Of a stretch of 64,000 nucleotides of DNA, positions 1 through 7,942 are shown piece by piece; within the stretch, counting starts at the first letter, position 1, and each line of letters opens with the position of its first letter. The notes beneath the pieces were generated by a model. That model made no database searches, was not told where the DNA came from, and was given only the letters and a program-made list of their open reading frames with translations. Location: NCBI RefSeq assembly GCF_900128445.1, contig NZ_LT671417.1, positions 620,001-684,000 of the forward strand. Direction: 5' to 3'. A program made the position numbers and the translations under genes. The DNA comes from Thermophilibacter provencensis. Lineage in GTDB: Bacteria; Actinomycetota; Coriobacteriia; Coriobacteriales; Atopobiaceae.

Positions 1-47
1 GCCGAGGCGCGTCGGAAGGGCTGGCGTGCCTGGGCGACAAAAACTGG

Positions 48-76
48 TTGGCTCGCGGGAGAAAGTCTGCTAGAAT
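48..76 (+). promoter_or_regulatory. sigma-70-type promoter for tRNA-Pro
   Basis: A -35-like TTGGCT (48-53) and a -10 TAGAAT (71-76) are separated by exactly 17 bases and end 12 bases before the mature tRNA. The match is by eye. Confidence 0.6.
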
Positions 77-88
77 ACTCCCCTGCTA

Positions 89-165
<77 letters not shown>

Positions 166-175
166 CGTAGATGCA

Positions 176-206
176 GGGCCGTCGGCGATACGCCGGCGGC
201 CCTTTT
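176..206 (+). terminator. rho-independent terminator of tRNA-Pro
   Basis: A 12-bp stem (176-187 with 191-202, one T-G wobble) closes a 3-base ATA loop and is followed by TTTT, 11 bases after the tRNA CCA end. Confidence 0.85.
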
Positions 207-280
207 GCGTGCGCTGGGGCGAGAAGGGCGCGCGGCCTGCCGTCGGCGCATCCCCGGGCGTCGCGCAACATCGTCGCACG

Positions 281-353
281 CCACAAAAAGAGTGACAGGT
301 TTCGAACGGATGGGGCCGCAAATGCGGCCTCGTTTGTTCGAAACCTGTCACTC
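281..353 (-). terminator. large hairpin terminator of the LPXTG surface protein gene
   Basis: A perfect 18-bp inverted repeat (290-307 with 336-353) encloses a second small hairpin with arms GGCCGCA/TGCGGCC. Read on the minus strand it lies 39 bases past the stop codon of the surface protein gene and is followed by TTTTT, as expected for an intrinsic terminator. The stem is unusually long and contains GTGACAGG, resembling the core of the GTGCAAAAG hairpins elsewhere in this window. Confidence 0.7.
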
Positions 354-391
354 ACGAATGGCGGACTGACGGGGCCCGCGCCGCTGGCGAC

Positions 392-2404
392 TTAGGAGCG
401 CCGCTCGCGGACGATCAGGATGGAGCCGACGGCGACGAGGGGAATCGCCGCGCCGAGCAGGAAGAGGGGGACATTGGTGGTGGCGTCGCCGGTTTCAGGG
501 ATGCCGGCCCTCTGCCGCGCGGAGGCCTTCTTCGTGCCGGACTTCTCGGAAGTGGGGTCGCCGCCACGGACGCCGTTCTTCTCGCCCTGCGGAGAGGTGG
601 ACGAGCCGTCCTTCCCGTCCTGCTGGCCCGAGGTGCCCGGGTCCTTATCGACGGGCTTCCACTGGGCATAGAGGGTGAGGTCGTGGTTGGCGTAGGGGAG
701 CGAGAGGTGCGCGCCCGCGTCGTAGGCGGTTCCCGTCCCGTCGGCCTTGGTGTTCCAGCCGACGAACGCAAACCCCTCGCGCGTGGGCTCCTGCGAAGAC
801 ACCGCAGTCTCGAGGGTCGCCGCCGCGGCGCGGCTCTCCTCCGTCGCGGGGGCGCCGGTGCCGCCATTGGCGTCGTACGCTATCCGATAGTCGCCCATCA
901 CCGTGACGGAGGCGGCGCGAGAGGTCTCGTAGTCCCCGCCCGAGGCGGCGTTCCCGCTGGGGTGGTGGTAGAACCGGACCGCATAGACGCCAGGCAGCGT
1001 GGTGTCCACGTTGTGCTCGACGCGCGCGTGCGTGGTGTCGTCGAGGCTTACCTGGCTTCCGGCGTGGTCGACCATGCTCACGAGGCTGTCGCTGGGCTGC
1101 CACGCGTCGCCGACGGACAGCTCGAGGTCGCGCGTCTGGATGGTGGGGCGCAGGCGCACATGCACGCTGCCGATTCTGATGCCGTCGGCGTTGACGCCGT
1201 CCAGGATGGCCTTGCTGCCGTCGGGGTTGACGATGTCGGCCTCGGCGGCCGCCTTGCGGTAGCGATACTCCTGCATGAGGTCGTCGGACGGGTCGTCGTC
1301 CACGCTGAGGACCCAGTCGGGAAGTCCGGGGTACACCACGGCCGAGCTGCCGGCGCCCACCGACCAGCCGAGGTCCTTGATGGCGTCGCGAATGCGGCGC
1401 AGGTCGATGGTGTAGACGCTGCCCGAGTACATGCTCTGGTTGTCGTCGGGGCTGTGCCGGTCGAGATAGTTGATGTTGTCGATGTGGAAGTCCTCCAGAG
1501 AGACCTCCGGAATGGCCTCCTGGACCTCAGCGGGGACGGGGGTGAACGTTCCGGAGAGGGGACTGCCGTCAGGCAGGAGGGTGACGCCGAGGTACTTCCC
1601 TCCGCCGGAGAAGAGGTCGACCGTCTTGCCGTCGGCGTCCTTCTCGGTCAGCTGCTCCGCGAAGCGCAGGAACGTGCTGGCGCCGGTGTTGCGGCCCTCG
1701 AGCGTCGAGCTGCTCCAGAGCCCTACCCGGGCAAAGCCGTGTCCGTAGAGAACCTCGCGGCTCCGGTTGGTCAGCTCGAGCGGCAGCGTGATGGTCACGG
1801 TCTCCGACGGCTGGATGGAGCCGCTCAGCGCGATGGTCTTGAGGTCGGCCCAGGAGTTGGCGCCGGCATAGGCGCCCGCGGCGTCGCCGAGGGACACGAG
1901 CTCCGTGGAGCCGGAGTCCGCGGAGAGCTTCGCGAAGAGCTCGGTGTCGGGGGCGGTCGTCTCGATGGTCGCCGGGCCGGAGAGCCTCACCACGGGGCGG
2001 TCGTTCCCGCCTCCGCCCGCGTAGTCCCCGTAGGGCGTGGTGACGCGCGCGTTTATGGAGATAGGGGCGTCAGTGGGGTTGGTGACGACGATGACCGCCC
2101 TCAGGTTGCGCACGAGGTCGACGTCGGCGACCGACTTGTCCATGCGATTGACGTCCGTATCGCTCACGTAGGCGTAGTTGGACGTCTGGCCGGAGTCATC
2201 GGTGTAGTAGAGCGCGTACGTGACGCCGGTCTCCGCGGTGACCGGCTCGGCGTTGACGCGGGAGCCGCCCCCAGACTTAGTGCCCGTGTAGAAGCTGTCG
2301 GTGCTCAGGGCCTGCGCGTTCAGCGGCGCCAGTGAGAACGCCAGGGTGGCGCAGATTGCGACGAGCGCACTGATGACGTGCGCCCGCCTGTTGGTGCGGT
2401 GCAT
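392..2404 (-). CDS. LPXTG-anchored surface protein with an InlB-type repeat
   Basis: This 670-residue protein is exported and covalently linked to the cell wall by sortase. The N terminus is a signal peptide (basic MHRTNRRAH, then a hydrophobic run to about residue 33). The C terminus has a sorting signal, IPETG, followed by a hydrophobic helix and a basic RERRS tail. Near residues 515-590 is one Listeria-Bacteroides (InlB B/Flg_new) repeat with the typical GWNT and LYAQW motifs, followed by a low-complexity Gly/Ser/Lys wall spacer. The large central part (40-510) is not recognised, but its beta-rich, Asp/Thr-rich composition suits adhesin-type domains. The start is supported by a GGAGG Shine-Dalgarno. 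It is monocistronic and the ligand is unknown. Confidence 0.85.
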   Translation of the reverse strand: MHRTNRRAHVISALVAICATLAFSLAPLNAQALSTDSFYTGTKSGGGSRVNAEPVTAETGVTYALYYTDDSGQTSNYAYVSDTDVNRMDKSVADVDLVRNLRAVIVVTNPTDAPISINARVTTPYGDYAGGGGNDRPVVRLSGPATIETTAPDTELFAKLSADSGSTELVSLGDAAGAYAGANSWADLKTIALSGSIQPSETVTITLPLELTNRSREVLYGHGFARVGLWSSSTLEGRNTGASTFLRFAEQLTEKDADGKTVDLFSGGGKYLGVTLLPDGSPLSGTFTPVPAEVQEAIPEVSLEDFHIDNINYLDRHSPDDNQSMYSGSVYTIDLRRIRDAIKDLGWSVGAGSSAVVYPGLPDWVLSVDDDPSDDLMQEYRYRKAAAEADIVNPDGSKAILDGVNADGIRIGSVHVRLRPTIQTRDLELSVGDAWQPSDSLVSMVDHAGSQVSLDDTTHARVEHNVDTTLPGVYAVRFYHHPSGNAASGGDYETSRAASVTVMGDYRIAYDANGGTGAPATEESRAAAATLETAVSSQEPTREGFAFVGWNTKADGTGTAYDAGAHLSLPYANHDLTLYAQWKPVDKDPGTSGQQDGKDGSSTSPQGEKNGVRGGDPTSEKSGTKKASARQRAGIPETGDATTNVPLFLLGAAIPLVAVGSILIVRERRS

Positions 2405-2429
2405 GTTTTCCTCCGTTTTGGTCGCGGTT

Positions 2430-2477
2430 GACAGTGTGATTCGCCCACTGTCGCCGAGCGACGCAACGTGATGTCAA
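2430..2477 (-). promoter_or_regulatory. possible promoter/operator of the surface protein gene
   Basis: On the minus strand a consensus -35 TTGACA occupies 2477-2472. Between it and the start codon is an inverted repeat GACAGTG-N9-CACTGTC (2430-2452) that could be an operator. No convincing -10 lies at the right spacing, so promoter assignment is weak. Confidence 0.3.
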
Positions 2478-2493
2478 ACCGGATTTCTTGCCG

Positions 2494-3360
2494 TCAGCCT
2501 GCGCGGTTCAGACGTCCCTCTCGCCGGCAGGTCATCAGCATGTGACGGGAGACGGCGTGGTGCGCGCAGCTGCCAATCACGTGGCCCGCGGCGCGCTTGG
2601 CCGCCTCGCTCGCCCCCTTCGGGGCGTAGGAGTGCGAGAAGCGCTCGAGCATGGCAAGGTCGTTGCCGCCGTCGCCGTAGACGGCCACGTCGCTCTCGAC
2701 GATGCCGAGGTGCCCCGCGAGCCAGGCCACGGCCTCGCCCTTGTTAACGCGCGCGTCGGTGAGCTCGAAGAGGTCGCCGTCGAAGGAGGCGTTCACGATT
2801 GAGCTCGCGTGGTCGGCCACGAAGCCGTTCAGTTCGCGGTGAAGCGCCTCGTCGGCGACGCGGAAGTTGACCTTGCAGATCGGGCGCGCGAGCACATCGG
2901 CGTCCGTCTGGTCGAAGTGGGTGTCGGGGGCGGGCGGTCGCCGGCGCAGCCGGTGCGCGATGAGCCTGCCGAGCAGGCCGGGGGACGGGCGCAACCCCGC
3001 GAGGAAGCTCTCTCGCGTGCCCCGGACATAGGTGCCGTCCTCGGCGATGCAGTTGAAGGACACCCCGGGAAACGCAGCGAGGAGCTCCTCGAGCGCCTGC
3101 GGGCTGAAGCGCGAGAAGCGCAGCAGCTCGCCGCGCGCGTCGCAGATAAGCGCGCCGTTCGCGGAGACGGTTTCGAGCGGAAGGTCGCCAAAGCCGAGCG
3201 CCGAGGCGCGGCGCACGGCCCGTCCGGTCGCGAGCGCCACGTGGCGGCCCGCGTCAAGCACGCGCCTAAGCTGCAGGAGGATGGCGCGGTCCGTCTGGTG
3301 GAGCGCGTTGAAGAGCGTCCCGTCGAGGTCGCTGGCAAAGAGTCTGATCAGGGGTCCCAC
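2494..3360 (-). CDS. Cof-type HAD-superfamily phosphatase
   Basis: Predicted Mg-dependent cytosolic phosphatase of the Cof/IIB HAD group, which usually acts on sugar phosphates or flavin-type phosphates. Motif I DLDGT is near the N terminus, a conserved lysine sits in VNKGEA, and motif IV GDGGNDLAM lies in the C-terminal third, with a C2-type cap between. Start choice is uncertain: the GTG used here gives 288 residues, but a CTG at 3351 is better placed behind GGAGGTG and would start the protein like other family members (xIRLFASDLDGT). A minus-strand -10 TATACT (3388-3383) lies just upstream, implying a very short leader. The substrate cannot be read from sequence. Confidence 0.8.
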   Translation of the reverse strand: MGPLIRLFASDLDGTLFNALHQTDRAILLQLRRVLDAGRHVALATGRAVRRASALGFGDLPLETVSANGALICDARGELLRFSRFSPQALEELLAAFPGVSFNCIAEDGTYVRGTRESFLAGLRPSPGLLGRLIAHRLRRRPPAPDTHFDQTDADVLARPICKVNFRVADEALHRELNGFVADHASSIVNASFDGDLFELTDARVNKGEAVAWLAGHLGIVESDVAVYGDGGNDLAMLERFSHSYAPKGASEAAKRAAGHVIGSCAHHAVSRHMLMTCRREGRLNRAG

Positions 3361-3595
3361 CTCCCACGGCGATACAGGAGGCAGTATATCGCCCCGTCGC
3401 CCCCACATTGGGGATGTCGCCGCTCATCCGCGCGGACCTGCCACTCGCCCAAGGCGACGCAAAGCTGACGCGGCGCGTCGTTTTTTCTCGCTTTTTGAGT
3501 TTGCTCGCGCAAACGTCAAATGGGACGCGAGGAGGATGGAGGCGTGAGGGCGGGGGCCGAGAGGGCCCGAGAAGGGCGAGGGGTCGAGAAGGCCC

Positions 3596-4444
3596 CTACT
3601 GCACCCTCACGGTGCCCTCGAGCACGGTGACCTCTGCATCGCTCGCCACGACCACGTTGTTCCCGGGCTTCTCCGTCCGGTCCGGCCACTCCGGCACGTA
3701 GCCCACGTGAGCGAACTTGCGGCCAAACGCCTGCTCGACCTCGCGTAGCGTGCGCGCCCCGCGGCCCTCGCAGGCGCAGCGAACGTTGGCGAGGTAGACG
3801 CCGTCCTCGGCGAGGTGCTCTCGTACCACCCGCGCGCCCTCGTCGGTGGTGAGCGGCCCGAGCGGGCGCCTGCCCGAGAACGCGTCATTGACAATCACGT
3901 CGTAGGGATTCGCGGCGGCGCGGATGAACCCCCAGGCGTCATCGTTTACCAGGCGAATGCGCCCGTCCTTCTCGGCGCCCGTCTCCTCGAGGCAGGCGTC
4001 TAGGAAGAACTGCCCGCGCGCCAGCGCCGTGATGGCGGGGTCGACCTCGACCACGTCAACGCGTGCTGCGGGCGCGTACGCGGCAAGATACTTGGGGAGC
4101 GAGTACCCGCCGCCGCCCATGACCATAACGCGCAGTGGCCGGTCGGGGGAGCACCCCCGCGCGCGCACCAGCCCCTCGATGATGGAGGCCATCGCGCGGT
4201 GATACTCGCAGGCAAGCTCAAAGCGCAGGTCGTGGGGGATGTAGCTCACGGACTGGAACGTTCCGTTGACGTTGAGCAGGCGCACGGGCGTCTTGTCCTC
4301 GGTCAGGGAGTCAAAGACAAGCGTGAGGCCAAATTTGGTCCGCAGCACGCTCACGCCGCGCCGGCGCAGCCCCCAGAGCAGGACGAGCAGCACTATCGTG
4401 CAGACGACGGTCAGAATGAGGAGGGCGTAGACGAGCTCTCTCAA
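3596..4444 (-). CDS. membrane-anchored spermidine-synthase-like protein
   Basis: A 282-residue protein with one N-terminal membrane helix (about residues 5-27, then RRR), followed by a Rossmann-fold domain of the spermidine synthase/methyltransferase group. Visible motifs are VMGGGGYSLP for nucleotide binding, VDVVEVDP for the acidic loop, and DVIVNDAFSG. Family members transfer aminopropyl or methyl groups; the real substrate is unknown and polyamine synthesis should not be assumed. I chose a TTG start because AAGGGG lies seven bases upstream and the hydrophobic segment begins there; reading further upstream would run through the divergent tatA gene. It shares a 118-base divergent promoter region with tatA. 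Confidence 0.65.
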   Translation of the reverse strand: MRELVYALLILTVVCTIVLLVLLWGLRRRGVSVLRTKFGLTLVFDSLTEDKTPVRLLNVNGTFQSVSYIPHDLRFELACEYHRAMASIIEGLVRARGCSPDRPLRVMVMGGGGYSLPKYLAAYAPAARVDVVEVDPAITALARGQFFLDACLEETGAEKDGRIRLVNDDAWGFIRAAANPYDVIVNDAFSGRRPLGPLTTDEGARVVREHLAEDGVYLANVRCACEGRGARTLREVEQAFGRKFAHVGYVPEWPDRTEKPGNNVVVASDAEVTVLEGTVRVQ

Positions 4445-4471
4445 TATGGGCCCCTTTTCGCGTTTTAGAGA

Positions 4472-4501
4472 TTGTGAGTAGCGCGTAACGTCGGCTATAC
4501 T
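4472..4501 (+). promoter_or_regulatory. promoter of tatA-like/greA
   Basis: TTGTGA (4472-4477) and TATACT (4496-4501) with 18-base spacing, 60 bases ahead of the tatA-like start codon. Confidence 0.6.
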
Positions 4502-4562
4502 AGCTGATGCTGTATTGGGCCTGGGGCCCGTCTGAGACAACGCACCGGAAGGACACTTCATC

Positions 4563-4886
4563 ATGATTCTTGGCATGGGGCCGCTTGAGATCGTCATCAT
4601 CCTCGTCATCGTGCTGGTCATCTTTGGGCCCAAGAACCTCCCCAAGATCGGCAGCGCCCTTGGCAAGACCGTCAAGAACGTCCGCGAGGGCATGGAAGAG
4701 GGCAAGGACGAGAAGGACGAGAGCCCGATTGAGTCCCATGACGACTCCGTCGAGGTCATCGAGGACGAGGACGACGCCGACGCCCCCGAGACCGCTGCCG
4801 ACGACGCGGTGTTCTGCTCCAAGTGCGGTGCCAAGAACGCGGCTGACGCCGGCTTCTGCTCCAAGTGCGGCAACAAGCTCAACTAG
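4563..4886 (+). CDS. tatA: TatA/TatE-like protein with a C-terminal zinc ribbon
   Basis: A 107-residue protein. Residues 1-50 are typical of TatA: a short membrane helix, the FGPKNLP hinge and an amphipathic helix, as in the pore-forming component of twin-arginine export. Residues 50-80 are an acidic linker. The tail is a double-CxxC zinc ribbon (Cys85, 88, 99, 102), which is not part of canonical TatA. The start has a GGAAGG Shine-Dalgarno. No tatC is present, so the Tat role is inferred from the N terminus only. greA follows after 27 bases, probably as an operon. Confidence 0.75.
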   Translation: MILGMGPLEIVIILVIVLVIFGPKNLPKIGSALGKTVKNVREGMEEGKDEKDESPIESHDDSVEVIEDEDDADAPETAADDAVFCSKCGAKNAADAGFCSKCGNKLN

Positions 4887-4913
4887 TGGCACGCGGCAGG
4901 TAGGGAGCAGCGC

Positions 4914-5393
4914 ATGGACAGCACCAAGAAGATCGAGCTCACCTCCGAGGGCCGTCAGAAGCTCGTTGACGAGCTCGCGTACCGCGAGGGCGAGAAGCAC
5001 GACGAGATCGTCGAGCGCATTAAGGAGGCCCGCGGCTTCGGCGACCTCTCAGAGAACTCCGAGTACGACGCGGCCAAGGAGGAGGAGGCGCGCAACGCCG
5101 CGCGCATCAACGAGATCCGCCAGATCCTCTCCGTGGCCACGGTCGTCGAGGCCGGCTCCGCGCACGACCTCACGGTCTCGATCGGCACCACCGTCGAGCT
5201 GAAGGACGAGAAGGGCAAGACGTCCACCTTCACCATCGTGGGCACCACCGAGACCAACTCCCTCGAGCACAAGATTTCCAACGAGTCCCCCGTGGGCAGC
5301 GCCCTGGTGGGCCACCGCGAGGGCGACGAGGTCGAGGTCGTCGCGCCGTCCGGCAAGACGAGGAAGTACGTCATCACGGGGATTTCCCGCTAG
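4914..5393 (+). CDS. greA: transcription elongation factor GreA
   Basis: 159 residues, the standard length. The N-terminal coiled-coil domain inserts into the RNA polymerase secondary channel and stimulates cleavage of backtracked RNA. The conserved GDLSENSEY segment with the acidic tip is present at residues 43-51, and the C-terminal FKBP-like domain ends in the usual SPVG...GDEVEV pattern. It is co-directional with tatA-like and lysS, and a terminator hairpin follows the stop codon. Confidence 0.95.
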   Translation: MDSTKKIELTSEGRQKLVDELAYREGEKHDEIVERIKEARGFGDLSENSEYDAAKEEEARNAARINEIRQILSVATVVEAGSAHDLTVSIGTTVELKDEKGKTSTFTIVGTTETNSLEHKISNESPVGSALVGHREGDEVEVVAPSGKTRKYVITGISR

Positions 5394-5427
5394 GTCGGCG
5401 CTTCCTCTCCGACAAGCAGCAAGCGTG

Positions 5428-5466
5428 GCGCCCCGTGTCTGCGTATCGCAGGTGCGGGGCGCTTCT
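5428..5466 (+). terminator. hairpin terminator between greA and lysS
   Basis: GCGCCCCG (5428-5435) pairs with CGGGGCGC (5455-5462). An inner CTGCG/CGCAG stem extends the hairpin, and TTCT follows. It ends only 16 bases before the lysS start codon and so could also act as an attenuator in the lysS leader. Confidence 0.6.
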
Positions 5467-5482
5467 ATCTGAAAGGGACAAC

Positions 5483-7702
5483 ATGGCAGAGAACACCGCC
5501 GCGGGCATCGCCGCAACCGACGAGCGCGCGATGCGCCGCGCCCGCCGCCAGGCGCTCATCGACGCGGGCGTGAACCCGTACCCCATCACCTCCGAGGTCA
5601 CGGCGCATGCCGCCGAGCTTGAGGCCCAGTACGCCGACCTTGCGGACGGTGCGGACACCGAGGACGTGGTGAGCGTCGCCGGTCGCATCCGGGCGCTGCG
5701 CAAGCAGGGCAAGGCCGCCTTCATCGTGCTCGAGGACGTGAGCGGCTCCATCCAGCTCTTCTGCCGCCACGACGTTCTCGGTGACGAGGCCTGGGGCCTT
5801 CTCGGCAAGCTTGACCTCGGAGACATCCTGGGCGCGACGGGCGCCGTCATGCGCACGCGTCGCGGCCAGCTCTCCGTCTCGCCCACGGCGCTCACCGTGC
5901 TCTCCAAGTCCCTTCGCCCGCTGCCCGAGAAGTTCCACGGCCTCACGGACCGCGAGGTGCGCTACCGCCAGCGCTACGTCGACCTCATCATGAACCCCGA
6001 GGTCCGCGACGTCTTCCGCAAGCGCAGCCGGATCGTCTCCCTCATCCGCCGCTTCATGGAGTCGGACGGCTACATGGAGGTCGAGACGCCGATGATGCAC
6101 GCCATCCTCGGCGGCGCAAACGCCAAGCCGTTCGTGACGCACTTCAACGCCCTCGATCGAGACTTCTATCTGCGCATCGCCACCGAGCTGCCGCTCAAGC
6201 GCCTCATCGTGGGCGGCCTCGAGCGCGTCTTTGAGATCGGCCGGAACTTCCGCAACGAGGGCATGGACCTCACGCACAACCCCGAGTTCACCTCGATGGA
6301 GGCCTACTGCGCCTATGGCGACCTCTCCACGATGAAGACGCTCTCCCAGGACCTCTTCAAGATGATCGCGCGCGAGGTCTGCGGGTGCGAGGAAGGTCAC
6401 GAGGTCATCACCTACCAGGGGCAGGAGATCGACATGTCCGGCACCTGGGCGAGCCGCCCGCTCTCGGAGATCGCCTCTGAGTGCGTGGGCGAGGAGCTCA
6501 CGATGGACACCCCCATCGAGCACCTGCGCGAGATCTGCGAGAAGAACGGGATTGAGGTTCAGCCCAGCTGGGGCGCCGGCAAGCTCCTCTTTGAGCTCTA
6601 CGACGAGCTGGGCGAGAAGACCATCGTCAACCCCACCTTCGTGTGCGACTACCCGGAGGAGGTCTCCCCGCTCTCCAAGCGCAAGGCAGAGGACCCGCGT
6701 CTTACCGACCGCTTTGAGCTGGTTATCGCCGGCCACGAGTACGCCAACGCCTTCTCCGAGCTCAACGACCCCGTCGACCAGGCCGGCCGCTTTGCCGAGC
6801 AGGTTGCCGCCAAGGGCATGGGCGACGACGAGGCCATGGGCTACGACTACGACTACGTGCGTGCCCTCGAGTACGGCATGCCTCCGGCGGGCGGCATAGG
6901 CTACGGCATCGATCGCATGGTCATGCTCTTCTGCGACCAGCCCGCGATTCGCGACGTGCTGCTCTTCCCGGCGATGAAGCCCGAGGCCATCACGCGTGCG
7001 GACATCGAGGCTCAGGTCGCGGGCGTGGTGACTGACAACGCTGCCGCGTCCGTGGATGCCATCGCCGCCGACAGCGAGAAGGTGGCGGCGGCGACTGCCG
7101 AGGCCCCGGCGGCGCTCGTCGCCGGAATAGACCGAGAGGCCGCGCTCGCGCTTCTCGCCGAGCACAATCACGAGGAGTTCCACCTCGAGCACGGCCAGAC
7201 CGTCGGCGGCGTGATGCGCGTCTTCGCCGAGGAGATGGATCCCGACAACGCGGACTTCTGGGAGGTCGTGGGCATTCTGCACGACCTCGACTGGGAGGAG
7301 CATGCCGACGACCCGGCCAACCACACGGTCTACGCCGCCGAGCTGCTGCGCGCGGCGGGCGCCTCCGAACCCCTGATTCGTGCCATCCAGTCGCACAACT
7401 CCGACAACAACCCCGAGCTGCCTGCGCCCGAGCTCCCCATGGAGAAGGTCCTCTTTGCCGTGGACGAGCTCACGGGCCTCATCGGCGCGGCCGTGATTAT
7501 GCGGCCGAGCAAGTCCGTCATGGACTTCGAGGTGAAGTCGCTCAAGAAGAAGTTCAAGGACAAGCGCTTTGCTGCCGGCTGCGACCGCGACGTCATCCGT
7601 AAGGGCGCCGAGCTCTGCGGCTGGGAGCTCGACGAGCTTTTCTCGCGCACCATCGACGCGATGAAGGCCATCGCGCCGGACCGCGACACGTTTGGCAAGT
7701 AA
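5483..7702 (+). CDS. lysS: lysyl-tRNA synthetase (class II) fused to an HD-domain protein
   Basis: A 739-residue protein, about 240 residues longer than usual LysS. Residues 1-500 form a complete class II enzyme: the OB-fold anticodon-binding domain, then the catalytic core with motif 2 (FRNEGMDLTHNPEF) and motif 3 (GIGYGIDRMVM), charging tRNA-Lys. After an Ala-rich linker (about 510-545), residues 545-739 form an HD-superfamily domain with ILHDLDWEE near residue 598 and further conserved His residues, resembling stand-alone HD hydrolases. The ATG at 5483 is preceded by GAAAGGGA. The role of the HD part is unknown; it may hydrolyse a nucleotide or regulate charging. Confidence 0.92.
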   Translation: MAENTAAGIAATDERAMRRARRQALIDAGVNPYPITSEVTAHAAELEAQYADLADGADTEDVVSVAGRIRALRKQGKAAFIVLEDVSGSIQLFCRHDVLGDEAWGLLGKLDLGDILGATGAVMRTRRGQLSVSPTALTVLSKSLRPLPEKFHGLTDREVRYRQRYVDLIMNPEVRDVFRKRSRIVSLIRRFMESDGYMEVETPMMHAILGGANAKPFVTHFNALDRDFYLRIATELPLKRLIVGGLERVFEIGRNFRNEGMDLTHNPEFTSMEAYCAYGDLSTMKTLSQDLFKMIAREVCGCEEGHEVITYQGQEIDMSGTWASRPLSEIASECVGEELTMDTPIEHLREICEKNGIEVQPSWGAGKLLFELYDELGEKTIVNPTFVCDYPEEVSPLSKRKAEDPRLTDRFELVIAGHEYANAFSELNDPVDQAGRFAEQVAAKGMGDDEAMGYDYDYVRALEYGMPPAGGIGYGIDRMVMLFCDQPAIRDVLLFPAMKPEAITRADIEAQVAGVVTDNAAASVDAIAADSEKVAAATAEAPAALVAGIDREAALALLAEHNHEEFHLEHGQTVGGVMRVFAEEMDPDNADFWEVVGILHDLDWEEHADDPANHTVYAAELLRAAGASEPLIRAIQSHNSDNNPELPAPELPMEKVLFAVDELTGLIGAAVIMRPSKSVMDFEVKSLKKKFKDKRFAAGCDRDVIRKGAELCGWELDELFSRTIDAMKAIAPDRDTFGK

Positions 7703-7729
7703 CGGCCTGAGCTCCTTCTCAACTATCTG

Positions 7730-7780
7730 CGCCCCATGGCCGCACTCGCGAATGCCCTCCGCAAGTGCGGCCATGGGGCG
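7730..7780. repeat. 17-bp perfect inverted repeat downstream of lysS
   Basis: Arms 7730-7746 and 7764-7780 are perfectly complementary and contain CATGGCCGCACT/AGTGCGGCCATG; the loop is 17 bases. There is no T-tract on either side, so it is not a classical terminator. The AGTGCGGCC core recurs around the lone nuclease-like gene that follows. Confidence 0.75.
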
Positions 7781-7843
7781 GACTGCATGAGGGCACTCGT
7801 GCAATGTCTGCCGGGGTTTGGCCGCATTCGCGTTCTTATCGTC

Positions 7844-7901
7844 GCGAGTGCGGCCGCACTTCTGGAGGGTGCGCGAGTGCGGCCGCACTTCTGGAGGGTG
7901 C
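7844..7901. repeat. two tandem copies of a 29-bp repeat
   Basis: The unit 7844-7872 is repeated exactly and without a gap at 7873-7901. Each unit contains the palindrome AGTGCGGCCGCACT followed by TCTGGAGGGTGC. It lies 42 bases past the stop codon of the minus-strand gene at 7943-9049. Confidence 0.9.
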
Positions 7902-7942
7902 TTGCGGGCGCACCTAGGCGCGGCGCCCCTACGCCTCCCGGT

